Shown here piece by piece: positions 51,772 to 60,471 of a stretch of DNA of 64,000 nucleotides (the stretch's first letter is position 1; each line of letters begins with the position of its first letter). The notes under the pieces were generated by a model. The model searched no databases. It was not told where the DNA came from and saw only the letters and a program-made list of their open reading frames with translations. The position numbers were made by a program, and so were the translations under genes. The stretch spans positions 1 to 64,000 of the forward strand of contig JACKJW010000007.1 in NCBI GenBank assembly GCA_020637755.1. Reading direction: 5' to 3'. This stretch comes from Brucellaceae bacterium (GTDB lineage Bacteria; Pseudomonadota; Alphaproteobacteria; Rhizobiales; Rhizobiaceae).

Positions 51772-52164
51772 TCAGGCTTGGCCGCGCTTGGCGTCGGCAG
51801 AGATCGAGCCTGCGCCGGTAACCGTCAGGAACAGGAAACCGCCCGCCATTGCCACGTTCTTCATGAACATGATGAACTGCATCTGTTCTGCAGGCTGGAA
51901 GTGGAACACGAAGCCCGTGAACAGGCAGAAGGCAGCCAGCGCCCAAGCCGTGTAGCGGGTGAAGAAGCCCGCGAGGATGAACAGGCCGGCGACGAGTTCG
52001 AAAATGCCGGCAAGCCATGCAAGTGCAGTCGCGGCCGGCAGGCCGACGGAGGCGATGTAGCCGGCTGTACCTTCGATGCCGCCAGCGAGCTTGCTCCAGC
52101 CGGCCATGATGAAGATGAAGGCCATGAGGACGCGGCCGGCGAGAAGGATGACGGAGTTGGACAT
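51772..52164 (-). CDS. DoxX family membrane protein
   Basis: A 130-residue membrane protein with four spans: VILLAGRVLMAFIFIMAGWSKL, LPAATALAWLAGIFELVAGLFIL, YTAWALAAFCLFTGFVF and IMFMKNVAMAGGFLFLTV. The GRVLMAFIFIMAGWSKL and FMKNVAMAGGFL patterns are those of DoxX/SURF4-like proteins, linked in some bacteria to thiol or sulfur oxidation or oxidative stress. The ATG after GAGAGAG is preferred over an upstream ATG. A MarR gene lies upstream on the same strand, with an operator-like site between them. Confidence 0.88.
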   Translation of the reverse strand: MSNSVILLAGRVLMAFIFIMAGWSKLAGGIEGTAGYIASVGLPAATALAWLAGIFELVAGLFILAGFFTRYTAWALAAFCLFTGFVFHFQPAEQMQFIMFMKNVAMAGGFLFLTVTGAGSISADAKRGQA

Positions 52165-52211
52165 GGAAACTCTCTCTGGGTTTGTCGATGCGTTCAACAT
52201 ACTTCACCAAT

Positions 52212-52253
52212 TGTTCACGTAAATAACTATATTATGATACATAATGTTCACAA
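52212..52253 (-). promoter_or_regulatory. doxX promoter with MarR-type operator
   Basis: ATTATG-ATA-CATAAT (52231-52245) is a perfect palindrome, and TGTTCAC occurs directly at 52212 and 52245. On the minus strand TTGTGA (52253-52248) and TATAGT (52231-52226), 16 bases apart, form a promoter that the palindrome overlaps. This is what a MarR repressor site over doxX would look like. Confidence 0.5.
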
Positions 52254-52334
52254 AATGAGCGCGAAAGCGACGGTGGGCACGGCGTGTCCCGGCGGCGTGT
52301 CCGGCTGATGCCGCCGGTCAAATCTGACGGCGGA

Positions 52335-52763
52335 TCAATCCCCGAGATTGCCGATCACTTTGCCGACCAGTGAGGCAAAGCGCTCCCGTTCAGACGAATA
52401 AAGGCCTTGGCCTGCCTGCCGGTTGACCGCTTCAAGTGCCCGTTCGGCTTCGTCGCGAACCTGCCTTGCCTTGGGCGTCAGCATGATGCGGCGGGTGCGC
52501 TTGTCCGTGTTGTCGGCTGCGCGGGTGACAAGCCCGTCGCGCTCCATGCGGTTCAGCGTGTTGGCGATGGTCGCCTGCTCCACGCCCAGCATGTCGACGA
52601 TCTGCTTTTGCGTCAGCCCTTCCTGCGCCCACAGGACTTGCAACAGCGGCAACTGGCCCGGCGCAATTCCGAGCGGCTTGATGGCTTCGGCCATGCGCTT
52701 TGAGAACAGGCGCGCAAGATGGTTTGCGAGCAGGCTGAGCGGCGTGTTGGGCGGAAAATCCAT
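52335..52763 (-). CDS. MarR-family transcriptional regulator
   Basis: A 142-residue winged-helix regulator. The helices LSLLANHLARLFSKRMAEAIKPLGIAPGQLPLLQVLW and GLTQKQIVDMLGVEQATIANTLNRMERDGLVTRAADNTDKR are classical MarR, with the wing at TDKRTRRIMLTPKA. The ATG is chosen because AAAGGTGA lies just before it; another ATG five codons upstream exists. It is upstream of doxX on the same strand with 170 bases between. The usual MarR targets are drug, phenolic or oxidant responses. Confidence 0.9.
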   Translation of the reverse strand: MDFPPNTPLSLLANHLARLFSKRMAEAIKPLGIAPGQLPLLQVLWAQEGLTQKQIVDMLGVEQATIANTLNRMERDGLVTRAADNTDKRTRRIMLTPKARQVRDEAERALEAVNRQAGQGLYSSERERFASLVGKVIGNLGD

Positions 52764-52856
52764 GGCATCACCTTTCATAGCGCACTATGAGCATAGCGGC
52801 TTTTCCCACGCGCACAAGCTGTCGCGGCCAGAACCGTTCAATACCTGGCGCAAATG

Positions 52857-52886
52857 CGAAAACCGGCCCGCCTGCGCGAGCCGGTT
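52857..52886 (-). terminator. Hairpin after the DUF805 gene
   Basis: AACCGGC and GCCGGTT pair over 7 bp (12-base loop) about 20 bases beyond the stop of the minus-strand DUF805 gene, followed by TTTCGCATTT on that strand. Confidence 0.45.
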
Positions 52887-52907
52887 GTGAGAGCGGAATT
52901 GGAGCGG

Positions 52908-53486
52908 TCAGTTGCCGCGCCGCCCGAAGCCTCCGCGACGGGCAGGATCAAGCGGAAAACCCTGTGGCTGGACCGCGGCGCTGCGGCCACGGATCTCATG
53001 CGGCGAAGTGCGCGCGGGTTGAGGCTGGCCGCGCTCGGCCTTCATTCGCGCAATCTTGGCGTCGAGATCGCCGATATTATGGCCGCTATCGCCAAACTCG
53101 GATGCCAGCGATGCCTGGCCATCCTGCGGGCCATAGCGGTTGGGCCCGCGCGTCCCGGCAAGGAAGCCGCACTCCACCAGATGCCAGATGCCACCGATAA
53201 AGGGAACAAACATGATCAGGAACCAGAGACCGTTCTTGTCGCGGTCCTGGAAGCGCTTCCATGTTGCCGCAACATTGATCCAGATACCGATGATGAGGAG
53301 CAGCAGGAAGACAATCCAGCCGGATGCCGACACACCGGCAAGGCTTTCTGCTTCGCTCACAGCTCCGGCCGGCATTTGCATGGCCAGCAGCATGATGTTG
53401 GCGACAAACACCACAAACACGGCAAGTTCTGCCAGCCACCACTTCAACCGGCCGATACGGCCCGAAAATCCGAAGAGCAAGTTCAT
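52908..53486 (-). CDS. DUF805 domain-containing membrane protein
   Basis: A 192-residue membrane protein. The start MNLLFGFSGRIGRLKWWLAEL matches the DUF805 signature, and four hydrophobic spans follow (LAVFVVFVANIMLLAMQ; GWIVFLLLLIIGIWINVAATWKRF; LWFLIMFVPFIGGIWHL). The C-terminal 60 residues are soluble, Arg/Gly-rich and disordered-looking. The role is unknown. The ATG has a CAGGGAGAT ribosome-binding site. It is upstream of nothing on its strand; the groEL region lies beyond. Confidence 0.85.
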   Translation of the reverse strand: MNLLFGFSGRIGRLKWWLAELAVFVVFVANIMLLAMQMPAGAVSEAESLAGVSASGWIVFLLLLIIGIWINVAATWKRFQDRDKNGLWFLIMFVPFIGGIWHLVECGFLAGTRGPNRYGPQDGQASLASEFGDSGHNIGDLDAKIARMKAERGQPQPARTSPHEIRGRSAAVQPQGFPLDPARRGGFGRRGN

Positions 53487-53629
53487 CAGTGATCTCCCTG
53501 TTTCAGGGGATCATGGGTGGAGTGCGGTGGAAATTGCCTTAATGTTTCAACCTTTGGGGGTTTGCAGGGGTGGCCACCTGCAAGTTTGGTGAAGAAATGC
53601 TTGCCGGGCCGGCTGGCTTCGCTTTGCTG

Positions 53630-53710
53630 CCGGGAAACAGAAAGGGCGGCCCGGAGACCGCCCTTTCCGAATTTTGGCAGTGTGGCCGGACCTTGGAAGT
53701 CCATGCCGCC
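53630..53710 (-). repeat. Degenerate second copy of the groEL 3' end and terminator
   Basis: The first 51 bases (53630-53680) match 53756-53806 exactly. The next 30 match with a few changes and one base of length difference. Read on the minus strand it encodes GGMDFQ where groEL ends GGMDF-stop, since the TAA stop has become CAA. It looks like a relic of a tandem duplication. Confidence 0.85.
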
Positions 53711-53755
53711 ACGTCTGGCGTTCCCGCCAGACAAGCAGGAAAGATGGGCGGCAAA

Positions 53756-53817
53756 CCGGGAAACAGAAAGGGCGGCCCGGAGACCGCCCTTTCCGAAATT
53801 TGCCAGTAAGGCAGGAC

Positions 53818-53835
<18 letters not shown>
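53756..53835 (-). repeat. Functional copy of the repeated groEL 3' end
   Basis: The genuine tail of groEL (GGMDF and stop) with its terminator, matching the degenerate copy 126 bases to the left. Confidence 0.85.
53767..53792 (-). terminator. groEL terminator
   Basis: AAAGGGCGG / CCGCCCTTT pair over 9 bp with an 8-base loop just beyond the groEL stop on the minus strand. CTGTTTC follows. The same hairpin occurs again at 53641-53666 in the duplicated copy. Confidence 0.65.
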
Positions 53836-55452
<1,617 letters not shown>

Positions 55453-55513
55453 GTTCTTCTCTCCTGGGCCTTGGGCCCGAAACCTGTATTGATGAGGATG
55501 GGTGCAGTCGGCC

Positions 55514-55810
55514 TCAGCCGATGATGCCCATGATGTCGGCTTCCTTCATGATCAGAAGGTCTTCGCCGTTGAGCTTGACTTCGGTGCCCGACCACTTGCC
55601 GAACAGCACGCGGTCGCCGGCCTTGACCGACATCGGGATCAGTTCGCCGGAATCCTTGCGGGCGCCTTCGCCCACAGCGACGATTTCGCCTTCGGAGGGC
55701 TTTTCCTTGGCGGTATCGGGGATGATGATCCCGCCGGCGGTCTTTTCTTCGGACTGCACCCGGCGGACCACGACGCGATCGTGGAGCGGGCGAAAATTCA
55801 TCTCGGCCAT
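55514..55810 (-). CDS. groS: Co-chaperonin GroES
   Basis: A 98-residue heptameric lid of GroEL. MNFRPLHDRVVVRRVQSEEKTAGGIIIPDTAKEKP and DRVLFGKWSGTEVKLNGEDLLIMKE are typical. An ATG three codons inside is an alternative start; the first has AAGGG upstream. It begins 50 bases after the CIRCE element and is followed 61 bases later by groEL. Confidence 0.98.
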   Translation of the reverse strand: MAEMNFRPLHDRVVVRRVQSEEKTAGGIIIPDTAKEKPSEGEIVAVGEGARKDSGELIPMSVKAGDRVLFGKWSGTEVKLNGEDLLIMKEADIMGIIG

Positions 55811-55864
55811 GTTGGTAACCCTTGATGGATCGTTGATCTTGATGACGCCCCGTGCGGACGCCTG

Positions 55865-55891
55865 TTAGCACTCATGCTTTCGGAGTGCTAA
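55865..55891 (-). promoter_or_regulatory. CIRCE element (HrcA operator)
   Basis: TTAGCACTC-N9-GAGTGCTAA, a perfect copy of the CIRCE inverted repeat. HrcA binds it and represses groESL until heat shock. Confidence 0.97.
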
Positions 55892-55899
55892 CGTGGCCG

Positions 55900-55928
55900 G
55901 AGATAGGCGGGCCGAGTTTCAGAGTCAA
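55900..55928 (-). promoter_or_regulatory. groESL promoter
   Basis: On the minus strand TTGACT (55928-55923) and TATCTC (55905-55900) are separated by 17 bases, and the CIRCE element starts 8 bases after the -10 box, where the transcript would begin. This is the expected layout of an HrcA-controlled sigma-70 promoter. Confidence 0.75.
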
Positions 55929-56033
55929 GAAATGCCGTGGGAAATTTTGGCGTCTTGCGTTAATTGCTCGAGGCCGGACGGGTGCGCCATTGCAGCGCTG
56001 CCACCTTGGCCGTTCAGTATCGGGCAGGCGAAT

Positions 56034-57230
56034 TCACACCTGCCGGACTCGCGCGACGGAATCCTCGCGCAGCAGGCGCGGCTCGGAAAAGCGCGGGCCG
56101 CTCATGCGGTCGATACCCAGGTCGATCAGGCTCACCGTGTCCTCGTCGCTGCGCACGCCTGTGGCAATGACGTCCAGTCCGGCAAGTTCGGCTGCCTCGC
56201 ACAAGCTTGAGGCGGACAGGTCTGTGTCACGCAGCTTCTCGCGGTCCAGCAGGCGGTCGGCGGAAAGCTTGATGGCGACGACGTTTCGGCCGGCTAGCTT
56301 GGCCATGGCCAGGTGATTGCCGCGCCAGCCTTCACAGGCCAGCCGGACGCCTGCCTGCTGAAGCTGGTCCAGCGCATCATGGCAGGTGTCATTGGCACCG
56401 TTGAGGATGTGGACAGGGAGGGAGAGCGCCAGCGCCGGGCAAAGCGCAGGCTGGGATGTGAAGAGCTTGCAGGTTTCGTCGAGCGCTGCCGCATCGCGCA
56501 GCAACGCTTTGGAGATGGCCACCTGAAGCGGCATGGACGGCGCATCGCCGGACAATTGGCGGCGGCACACGCGCGCAGCCTGACGGATCAGCTCAAGCTC
56601 GAAGCGCGCTGCCAAACTGCCCTTTCCCTCACCCTCCATACGGCGCAGGAAACGCCACTGGCCAGACGGATCGCCCGCCGCGCGGTCGGGCAGGGCGGCA
56701 TGCACTTCAAAACCGGTGGCCTCTGCCCGTGAAACCGAGACAACCGGCTCCAGCGCAATCTGGAGCGTGCCGGTCGCCAGCGCCTCCTCAAGCTGCTTGC
56801 GCGGATTGCGCGCCACGGCCTTGCTCTCGTCGGCTGTCTTGGACAGGCTGATCACATTGTCCGGCGGGGCGGCTTGCACCTCGCGTGCTGCAGGCAGCTT
56901 GTCCAACTGCTCGACGAGCCGGTTGGAAAGCTGGTTGACAGCCGAGCGGGCGCCCGCTGCCAGATCGTTGATCGTCGCCGTATTGCTGTCGGCCTTGGCG
57001 GAATAGTCCCTGAGCGCCTTTTCGACCGACTGCATGAAGTTCTCATGGTCCCTGAGGAGGCGGCGCAGGCGCACGACGCAATAGAGGCAGATGATGAGGG
57101 CGATGGTTGAGAACAGGGCGGAAAGCGCAACACCGGCCGGAGCAAGCGTATCGGCGATCGCCGCCTGCACAGGAGCGGCGGCCATGATGCCGGCAGCGAG
57201 CAGCAGGACGGTCACCGTCGCTTTCTTCAT
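56034..57230 (-). CDS. Degenerate EAL-domain membrane protein
   Basis: A 398-residue protein. The start MKKATVTVLLLAAGIMAAAPVQA is a signal or anchor, a span follows (GVALSALFSTIALIICLYCVVRL), then a coiled-coil-like stretch to about residue 130 and an EAL-type domain to the end. The EAL fold is recognisable from QIALEPVVSVSRAEATGFEV and DLIDLG-like segments, but the EAL, DDFGTG and QG catalytic motifs are replaced (EVHAAL, CEGWRGN, MSGPRFSEP), so c-di-GMP hydrolysis is unlikely. A binding or regulatory role is possible. This ATG has AAAGGAA upstream; a longer frame adds 20 residues without one. Confidence 0.7.
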   Translation of the reverse strand: MKKATVTVLLLAAGIMAAAPVQAAIADTLAPAGVALSALFSTIALIICLYCVVRLRRLLRDHENFMQSVEKALRDYSAKADSNTATINDLAAGARSAVNQLSNRLVEQLDKLPAAREVQAAPPDNVISLSKTADESKAVARNPRKQLEEALATGTLQIALEPVVSVSRAEATGFEVHAALPDRAAGDPSGQWRFLRRMEGEGKGSLAARFELELIRQAARVCRRQLSGDAPSMPLQVAISKALLRDAAALDETCKLFTSQPALCPALALSLPVHILNGANDTCHDALDQLQQAGVRLACEGWRGNHLAMAKLAGRNVVAIKLSADRLLDREKLRDTDLSASSLCEAAELAGLDVIATGVRSDEDTVSLIDLGIDRMSGPRFSEPRLLREDSVARVRQV

Positions 57231-57457
57231 GCCTGCGTTTCCTTTTGCCGATGCGGCCGTTAACCGCTTGTTAAGCTCGCTTTTTGCCATTGCGGCGTCG
57301 TGCTGTTAAGTGAAAGCTGGTGACAGGGTGAAGATGTTGGGTTAATGGCAAGACCGGCCAGCGGGACGGTCGCCCGGACGTCGCCCGGATGGTCGCGATG
57401 ACCGATGGGACAGGGAGCACCGGCTCCCCGGCGAATTGGAGAGGCGCAATTTCCGCA

Positions 57458-58321
57458 ATGAACAGCCTGCCGCCCGTCATCGCCCGCCTCGACGATGTGT
57501 CGGGCTCCTATTCCACCATCTTGTGTGATGTCTGGGGTGTCGTGCACAATGGCGTGCGCGCCTCTCAGCCGGCTTGCGAGGCGCTGATCCGTGCGCGCGC
57601 TGAGGGCAGGGCGGTCGTGCTTGTCACCAACTCCCCGCGCCCTTCGGCAGGTGTCATAGCCCAGTTGCGCGGCTTGGGCGTGCCGGACGAGGCCTATGAC
57701 CGCATCGTCACATCCGGTGACGCGACACGCGGACTGATCGCGGAAGGCCCGCGCCGCGTCTTTCATCTGGGGCCTGAACGCGACCTGCCGATCTATGATG
57801 GCCTCGATGTGGAATGCGTGGAGGAATATGAAGCTGCAGCGGTGGTCTGCACCGGCCTCTTCGACGATGATACCGAGACGCCGGACGACTACCAGGAAAT
57901 GCTGCGCCGGTTCCGCTCGCGTGATCTGCCCTTCATCTGCGCCAATCCGGACATCGTCGTGGAGAAGGGCGACCGGCTGATCTGGTGTTCTGGCGCGCTG
58001 GCGCGTGACTATGGCCAGATGGGCGGGCGCACCCTCATCTCCGGCAAACCACATGCACCCATCTACCGCATGGCCTTTGCGCGTGCCTCGCAAGTGCTCG
58101 GCCATGACGTGAACGTGCGCGATGCGCTGGCCATCGGCGACGGCATGGCGACCGACATCAGGGGGGCCGTGAATTTCGGCGTCGATGCGCTCTACGTGTC
58201 CGGCGGCATCCACTTCCGCGACTATGGCGCGACGGCCGCCGCGCCGGACCATGGCCGTCTGGCCGCCTTCCTGGCGCAGCAGGGCATGACGCCGGTAGCC
58301 GTCATTCCCCAGCTGGTGTGA
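57458..58321 (+). CDS. HAD-superfamily hydrolase, TIGR01459-type
   Basis: A 287-residue HAD IIA phosphatase. The nucleophile motif is ILCDVWGVVHNG near residue 23, motif II LVTNSPRPS, a lysine region in SGKPHAPIY and motif IV AIGDGMATDIRGA. The class is found beside ribF in Hyphomicrobiales, and a role in removing phosphate from a small metabolite, perhaps a flavin or sugar phosphate, is inferred. The ATG is preferred over one 23 codons upstream because the domain begins just after it. The stop is 3 bases before ribF. Confidence 0.87.
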   Translation: MNSLPPVIARLDDVSGSYSTILCDVWGVVHNGVRASQPACEALIRARAEGRAVVLVTNSPRPSAGVIAQLRGLGVPDEAYDRIVTSGDATRGLIAEGPRRVFHLGPERDLPIYDGLDVECVEEYEAAAVVCTGLFDDDTETPDDYQEMLRRFRSRDLPFICANPDIVVEKGDRLIWCSGALARDYGQMGGRTLISGKPHAPIYRMAFARASQVLGHDVNVRDALAIGDGMATDIRGAVNFGVDALYVSGGIHFRDYGATAAAPDHGRLAAFLAQQGMTPVAVIPQLV

Positions 58322-58324
58322 GCA

Positions 58325-59311
58325 ATGACTGGTTACGGCTTTACCCGTGTCGATGATGCCGCGGCGCTGCCTGCCGCGCTGGGCGGTGGCGTGGTTGCCA
58401 TCGGCAATTTCGACGGCGTCCATCGCGGCCATCTGGCCGTGCTGGACCGGGCGCTTGCACTCGCACGGGCCGAGGGCCGCCCGGCACTGGTACTGACCTT
58501 TGAGCCCCATCCGCGCAGCCTGTTCAATCCCGGCGATCCAGTCTTCCGCCTGACCCCGGCACCCATGCGGGCGCGGCTGCTGGCCGAGCTTGGTTTCGAT
58601 GGCGTGGTGGAGCAGCGTTTCGACCGCGCCTTCGCCGGGCTGGAGCCGCACGCCTTCGTGCACACCATCCTGCGCGACGGACTGTCGATTGCCCATGCAG
58701 TGACCGGATTCGATTTTCATTTCGGCCGCAAGCGGGCCGGCGGCCCGGCCTACTTGATGGAGGCCGGACACCGCGAGGGGTTCGGCGTGACGCTGGTCGA
58801 TGCCTTTCGCGACGAAGGGGCCGATGTCGTCTCGTCCAGCCGCATCCGGACCGCGCTGGCTGAGGGCGATGTCTCCGGTGCGGCAGGCCTTCTCGGCTAC
58901 CGTTACGCAGTCGAGGCCACGGTGGCGCACGGCCAGAAACTCGGGCGCACGATTGGTTATCCGACGGCCAACATGGCGCTGCCGGACGACAACCGGTTGG
59001 CCCATGGCATCTATGCGGTGCGCCTGCGCCGCGCCGACGGCACGCTGCATGACGGCGTGGCAAGTTTCGGACGCAGGCCGACCGTCACCAGCGACGGCGC
59101 GCCGCTGCTGGAAACCTTTGTCTTTGATTTCGACGGCGACCTCTATGGCGAGGACTGCGCCGTCAGCTTCTTCGGGCGGCTGCGCGGCGAGAAAAAATTC
59201 GACGGGCTCGACCCGCTGGTGGCGCAGATGCGTATCGACGAGGCCGAAGCCCGCGCGTTGCTGGCCGGTGTGCGGCCGCTCTCCCCGCTGGATGCGGCTG
59301 TCACCTTTTGA
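58325..59311 (+). CDS. ribF: Bifunctional riboflavin kinase/FAD synthetase
   Basis: A 328-residue enzyme that phosphorylates riboflavin to FMN and adenylates FMN to FAD. The FAD-synthetase half has VVAIGNFDGVHRGH near residue 25 and VVSSSRIRTAL, and the kinase half has GRTIGYPTANMALPDDNRLAHGIYAVRL. The order HAD phosphatase, ribF, then unrelated genes is seen in related bacteria. The ATG overlaps nothing. Confidence 0.95.
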   Translation: MTGYGFTRVDDAAALPAALGGGVVAIGNFDGVHRGHLAVLDRALALARAEGRPALVLTFEPHPRSLFNPGDPVFRLTPAPMRARLLAELGFDGVVEQRFDRAFAGLEPHAFVHTILRDGLSIAHAVTGFDFHFGRKRAGGPAYLMEAGHREGFGVTLVDAFRDEGADVVSSSRIRTALAEGDVSGAAGLLGYRYAVEATVAHGQKLGRTIGYPTANMALPDDNRLAHGIYAVRLRRADGTLHDGVASFGRRPTVTSDGAPLLETFVFDFDGDLYGEDCAVSFFGRLRGEKKFDGLDPLVAQMRIDEAEARALLAGVRPLSPLDAAVTF

Positions 59312-59323
59312 CCGGGGGAGTTG

Positions 59324-59758
59324 TCATCCTGCGAGAAACCGCTGATCGAACGGGTGCTTTTCGGCCGACACGATCCTGATCGCTTTCGCGTCCGGATGGG
59401 CAGGGTTGATCAGAAGGTTGTGGCAGCGCGGCATGATGATATTGGGAACTTGAAGAACCGGCCCCATGCCGTCCCGGCAGAAATTTCGCCATGCATCACG
59501 CGTGATGCTCTGGTTTTCGCGCCAGCCCTCCGGCGGTGAAAATCCGTGCTGCATTCCATCCGGGATTTCGATTTCAATGAGCTGGTAAGTCTCCGGCAAT
59601 TCACCCGGATCGAGGTTGACCAGGATCTCCAGCATGGCCAGCGCCGGGTGCTCCGACGTGTAGACGATCGCATCGCCACGATGATTCCAGCGCGCAGCCG
59701 CCAATTCACCGCCCCGGCCTGAAAGGTCGGCATGCGGAGAAATCCGCCACGCCCGCAT
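59324..59758 (-). CDS. RES-domain toxin
   Basis: A 144-residue RES-family protein. The signature GGELAAARWNHRGDAIVYTSEHPALAMLEILV contains the conserved Arg, Tyr and Glu thought to use NAD+. RES toxins degrade NAD+ or ADP-ribosylate a target, stopping growth until the Xre antitoxin neutralises them. It starts one base after the antitoxin stop on the same strand, the usual pairing. The start MRAWRISPHADLSGRGGE is short and complete. Confidence 0.88.
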   Translation of the reverse strand: MRAWRISPHADLSGRGGELAAARWNHRGDAIVYTSEHPALAMLEILVNLDPGELPETYQLIEIEIPDGMQHGFSPPEGWRENQSITRDAWRNFCRDGMGPVLQVPNIIMPRCHNLLINPAHPDAKAIRIVSAEKHPFDQRFLAG

Positions 59759-59759
59759 C

Positions 59760-60179
59760 TCAGGAGAACATGCCGAAGTCGATCCGCGTCAGGACTTCTT
59801 CGACCATGTACGCACCGGTCTCAGATTCAAGCAGCCTGATTGGTATGGCGCCGCCAAGCGCACGATTTTCCTTGCGAAGCCAGCGGCCGGCCTTGTCCCG
59901 GCTGCCAAGGGTACGCTCGGCATGTTCGTGTACGCGTTCCAGACGGAGAACCCGGTCGGACTCACCGGCGCTCAGCATCCGGCCTGTCTGAATGCGCCGG
60001 TCGAGGGTTCGTCGCGGTGCCACGATGGCGTAAATCTCGTCATTGGAAAATCCCATCTGACGCAAACGGTCCAGACGGTCGCTTCCGACAATGAAGTCCG
60101 GCGGCAGGACGGCAGGGAAATTCCCTGCCTCTTTTCCGTCGTCGGCCGTCTCCCGCTTTGCCCTTGCCTCGTTGCTCAT
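59760..60179 (-). CDS. Xre-type antitoxin with DUF2384-like toxin-binding domain
   Basis: A 139-residue antitoxin partner of the RES toxin. The central part (DRLDRLRQMGFSNDEIYAIVAPRRTLDRRIQTGRMLSAGESDRVLRLERVHEHAERTLG) is the DUF4065/DUF2384-type Xre-MbcA pattern, and the C terminus (PIRLLESETGAYMVEEVLTRIDFGMFS) is the toxin-binding tail. The ATG after CCGGAGAA is preferred; a longer frame overlaps the operator. It probably represses its own promoter through TTGGCCAA sites. Confidence 0.87.
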   Translation of the reverse strand: MSNEARAKRETADDGKEAGNFPAVLPPDFIVGSDRLDRLRQMGFSNDEIYAIVAPRRTLDRRIQTGRMLSAGESDRVLRLERVHEHAERTLGSRDKAGRWLRKENRALGGAIPIRLLESETGAYMVEEVLTRIDFGMFS

Positions 60180-60197
60180 GGCATTCTCCGGCGCCAG

Positions 60198-60243
60198 TTG
60201 GCCAATTGCCATACAATATATGCGCGTTTGGCCAAACCGGCAA
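60198..60243 (-). promoter_or_regulatory. Toxin-antitoxin promoter with two TTGGCCAA palindromes
   Basis: On the minus strand TTGCCG (60243-60238) and TATATT (60220-60215) are 17 bases apart. GTTTGGCCAAAC (60226-60237) is a 12-bp perfect palindrome inside the spacer, and TTGGCCAA recurs at 60198-60205, 30 bases away. Paired palindromes over the promoter fit autorepression by the antitoxin. Confidence 0.65.
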
Positions 60244-60471
60244 GCTTGCTGAATTGACGCTTTATTATGAGGCGGCTTGTTGGTAAAAGCCGCCCCATGC
60301 AAGCGATGATGCCGGCTTTTGCGATACGAATTATTGGCCCGGCCTTCGCCGCTGCCTGAGGGGCGCGGGAAGGTCCGGGATCTCTGCCGCGCGTCGTTCA
60401 GAATTTGCGCGGCCCCATCCGTTTTCCTGAAATTTCCCTGCCCATGATGCGGCAGCAAGCACGGCAAGACC

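Larger units (their letters stand above)
53487..53817. other. 331-base gap holding a duplicated groEL tail and hairpins
   Basis: No independent gene is convincing here. The gap holds two near-identical copies of the groEL 3' end with its terminator, and a hairpin between them (GTCTGGCG / CGCCAGAC, 53713-53732, TTCC loop). A minus-strand frame of 82 codons spans the first copy but has no recognisable domain. Confidence 0.7.

Noticed and set aside
57260..59050. A 596-codon minus-strand frame opposite the HAD and ribF genes
   Set aside because: Both plus-strand genes have complete family motifs; the frame is a shadow.
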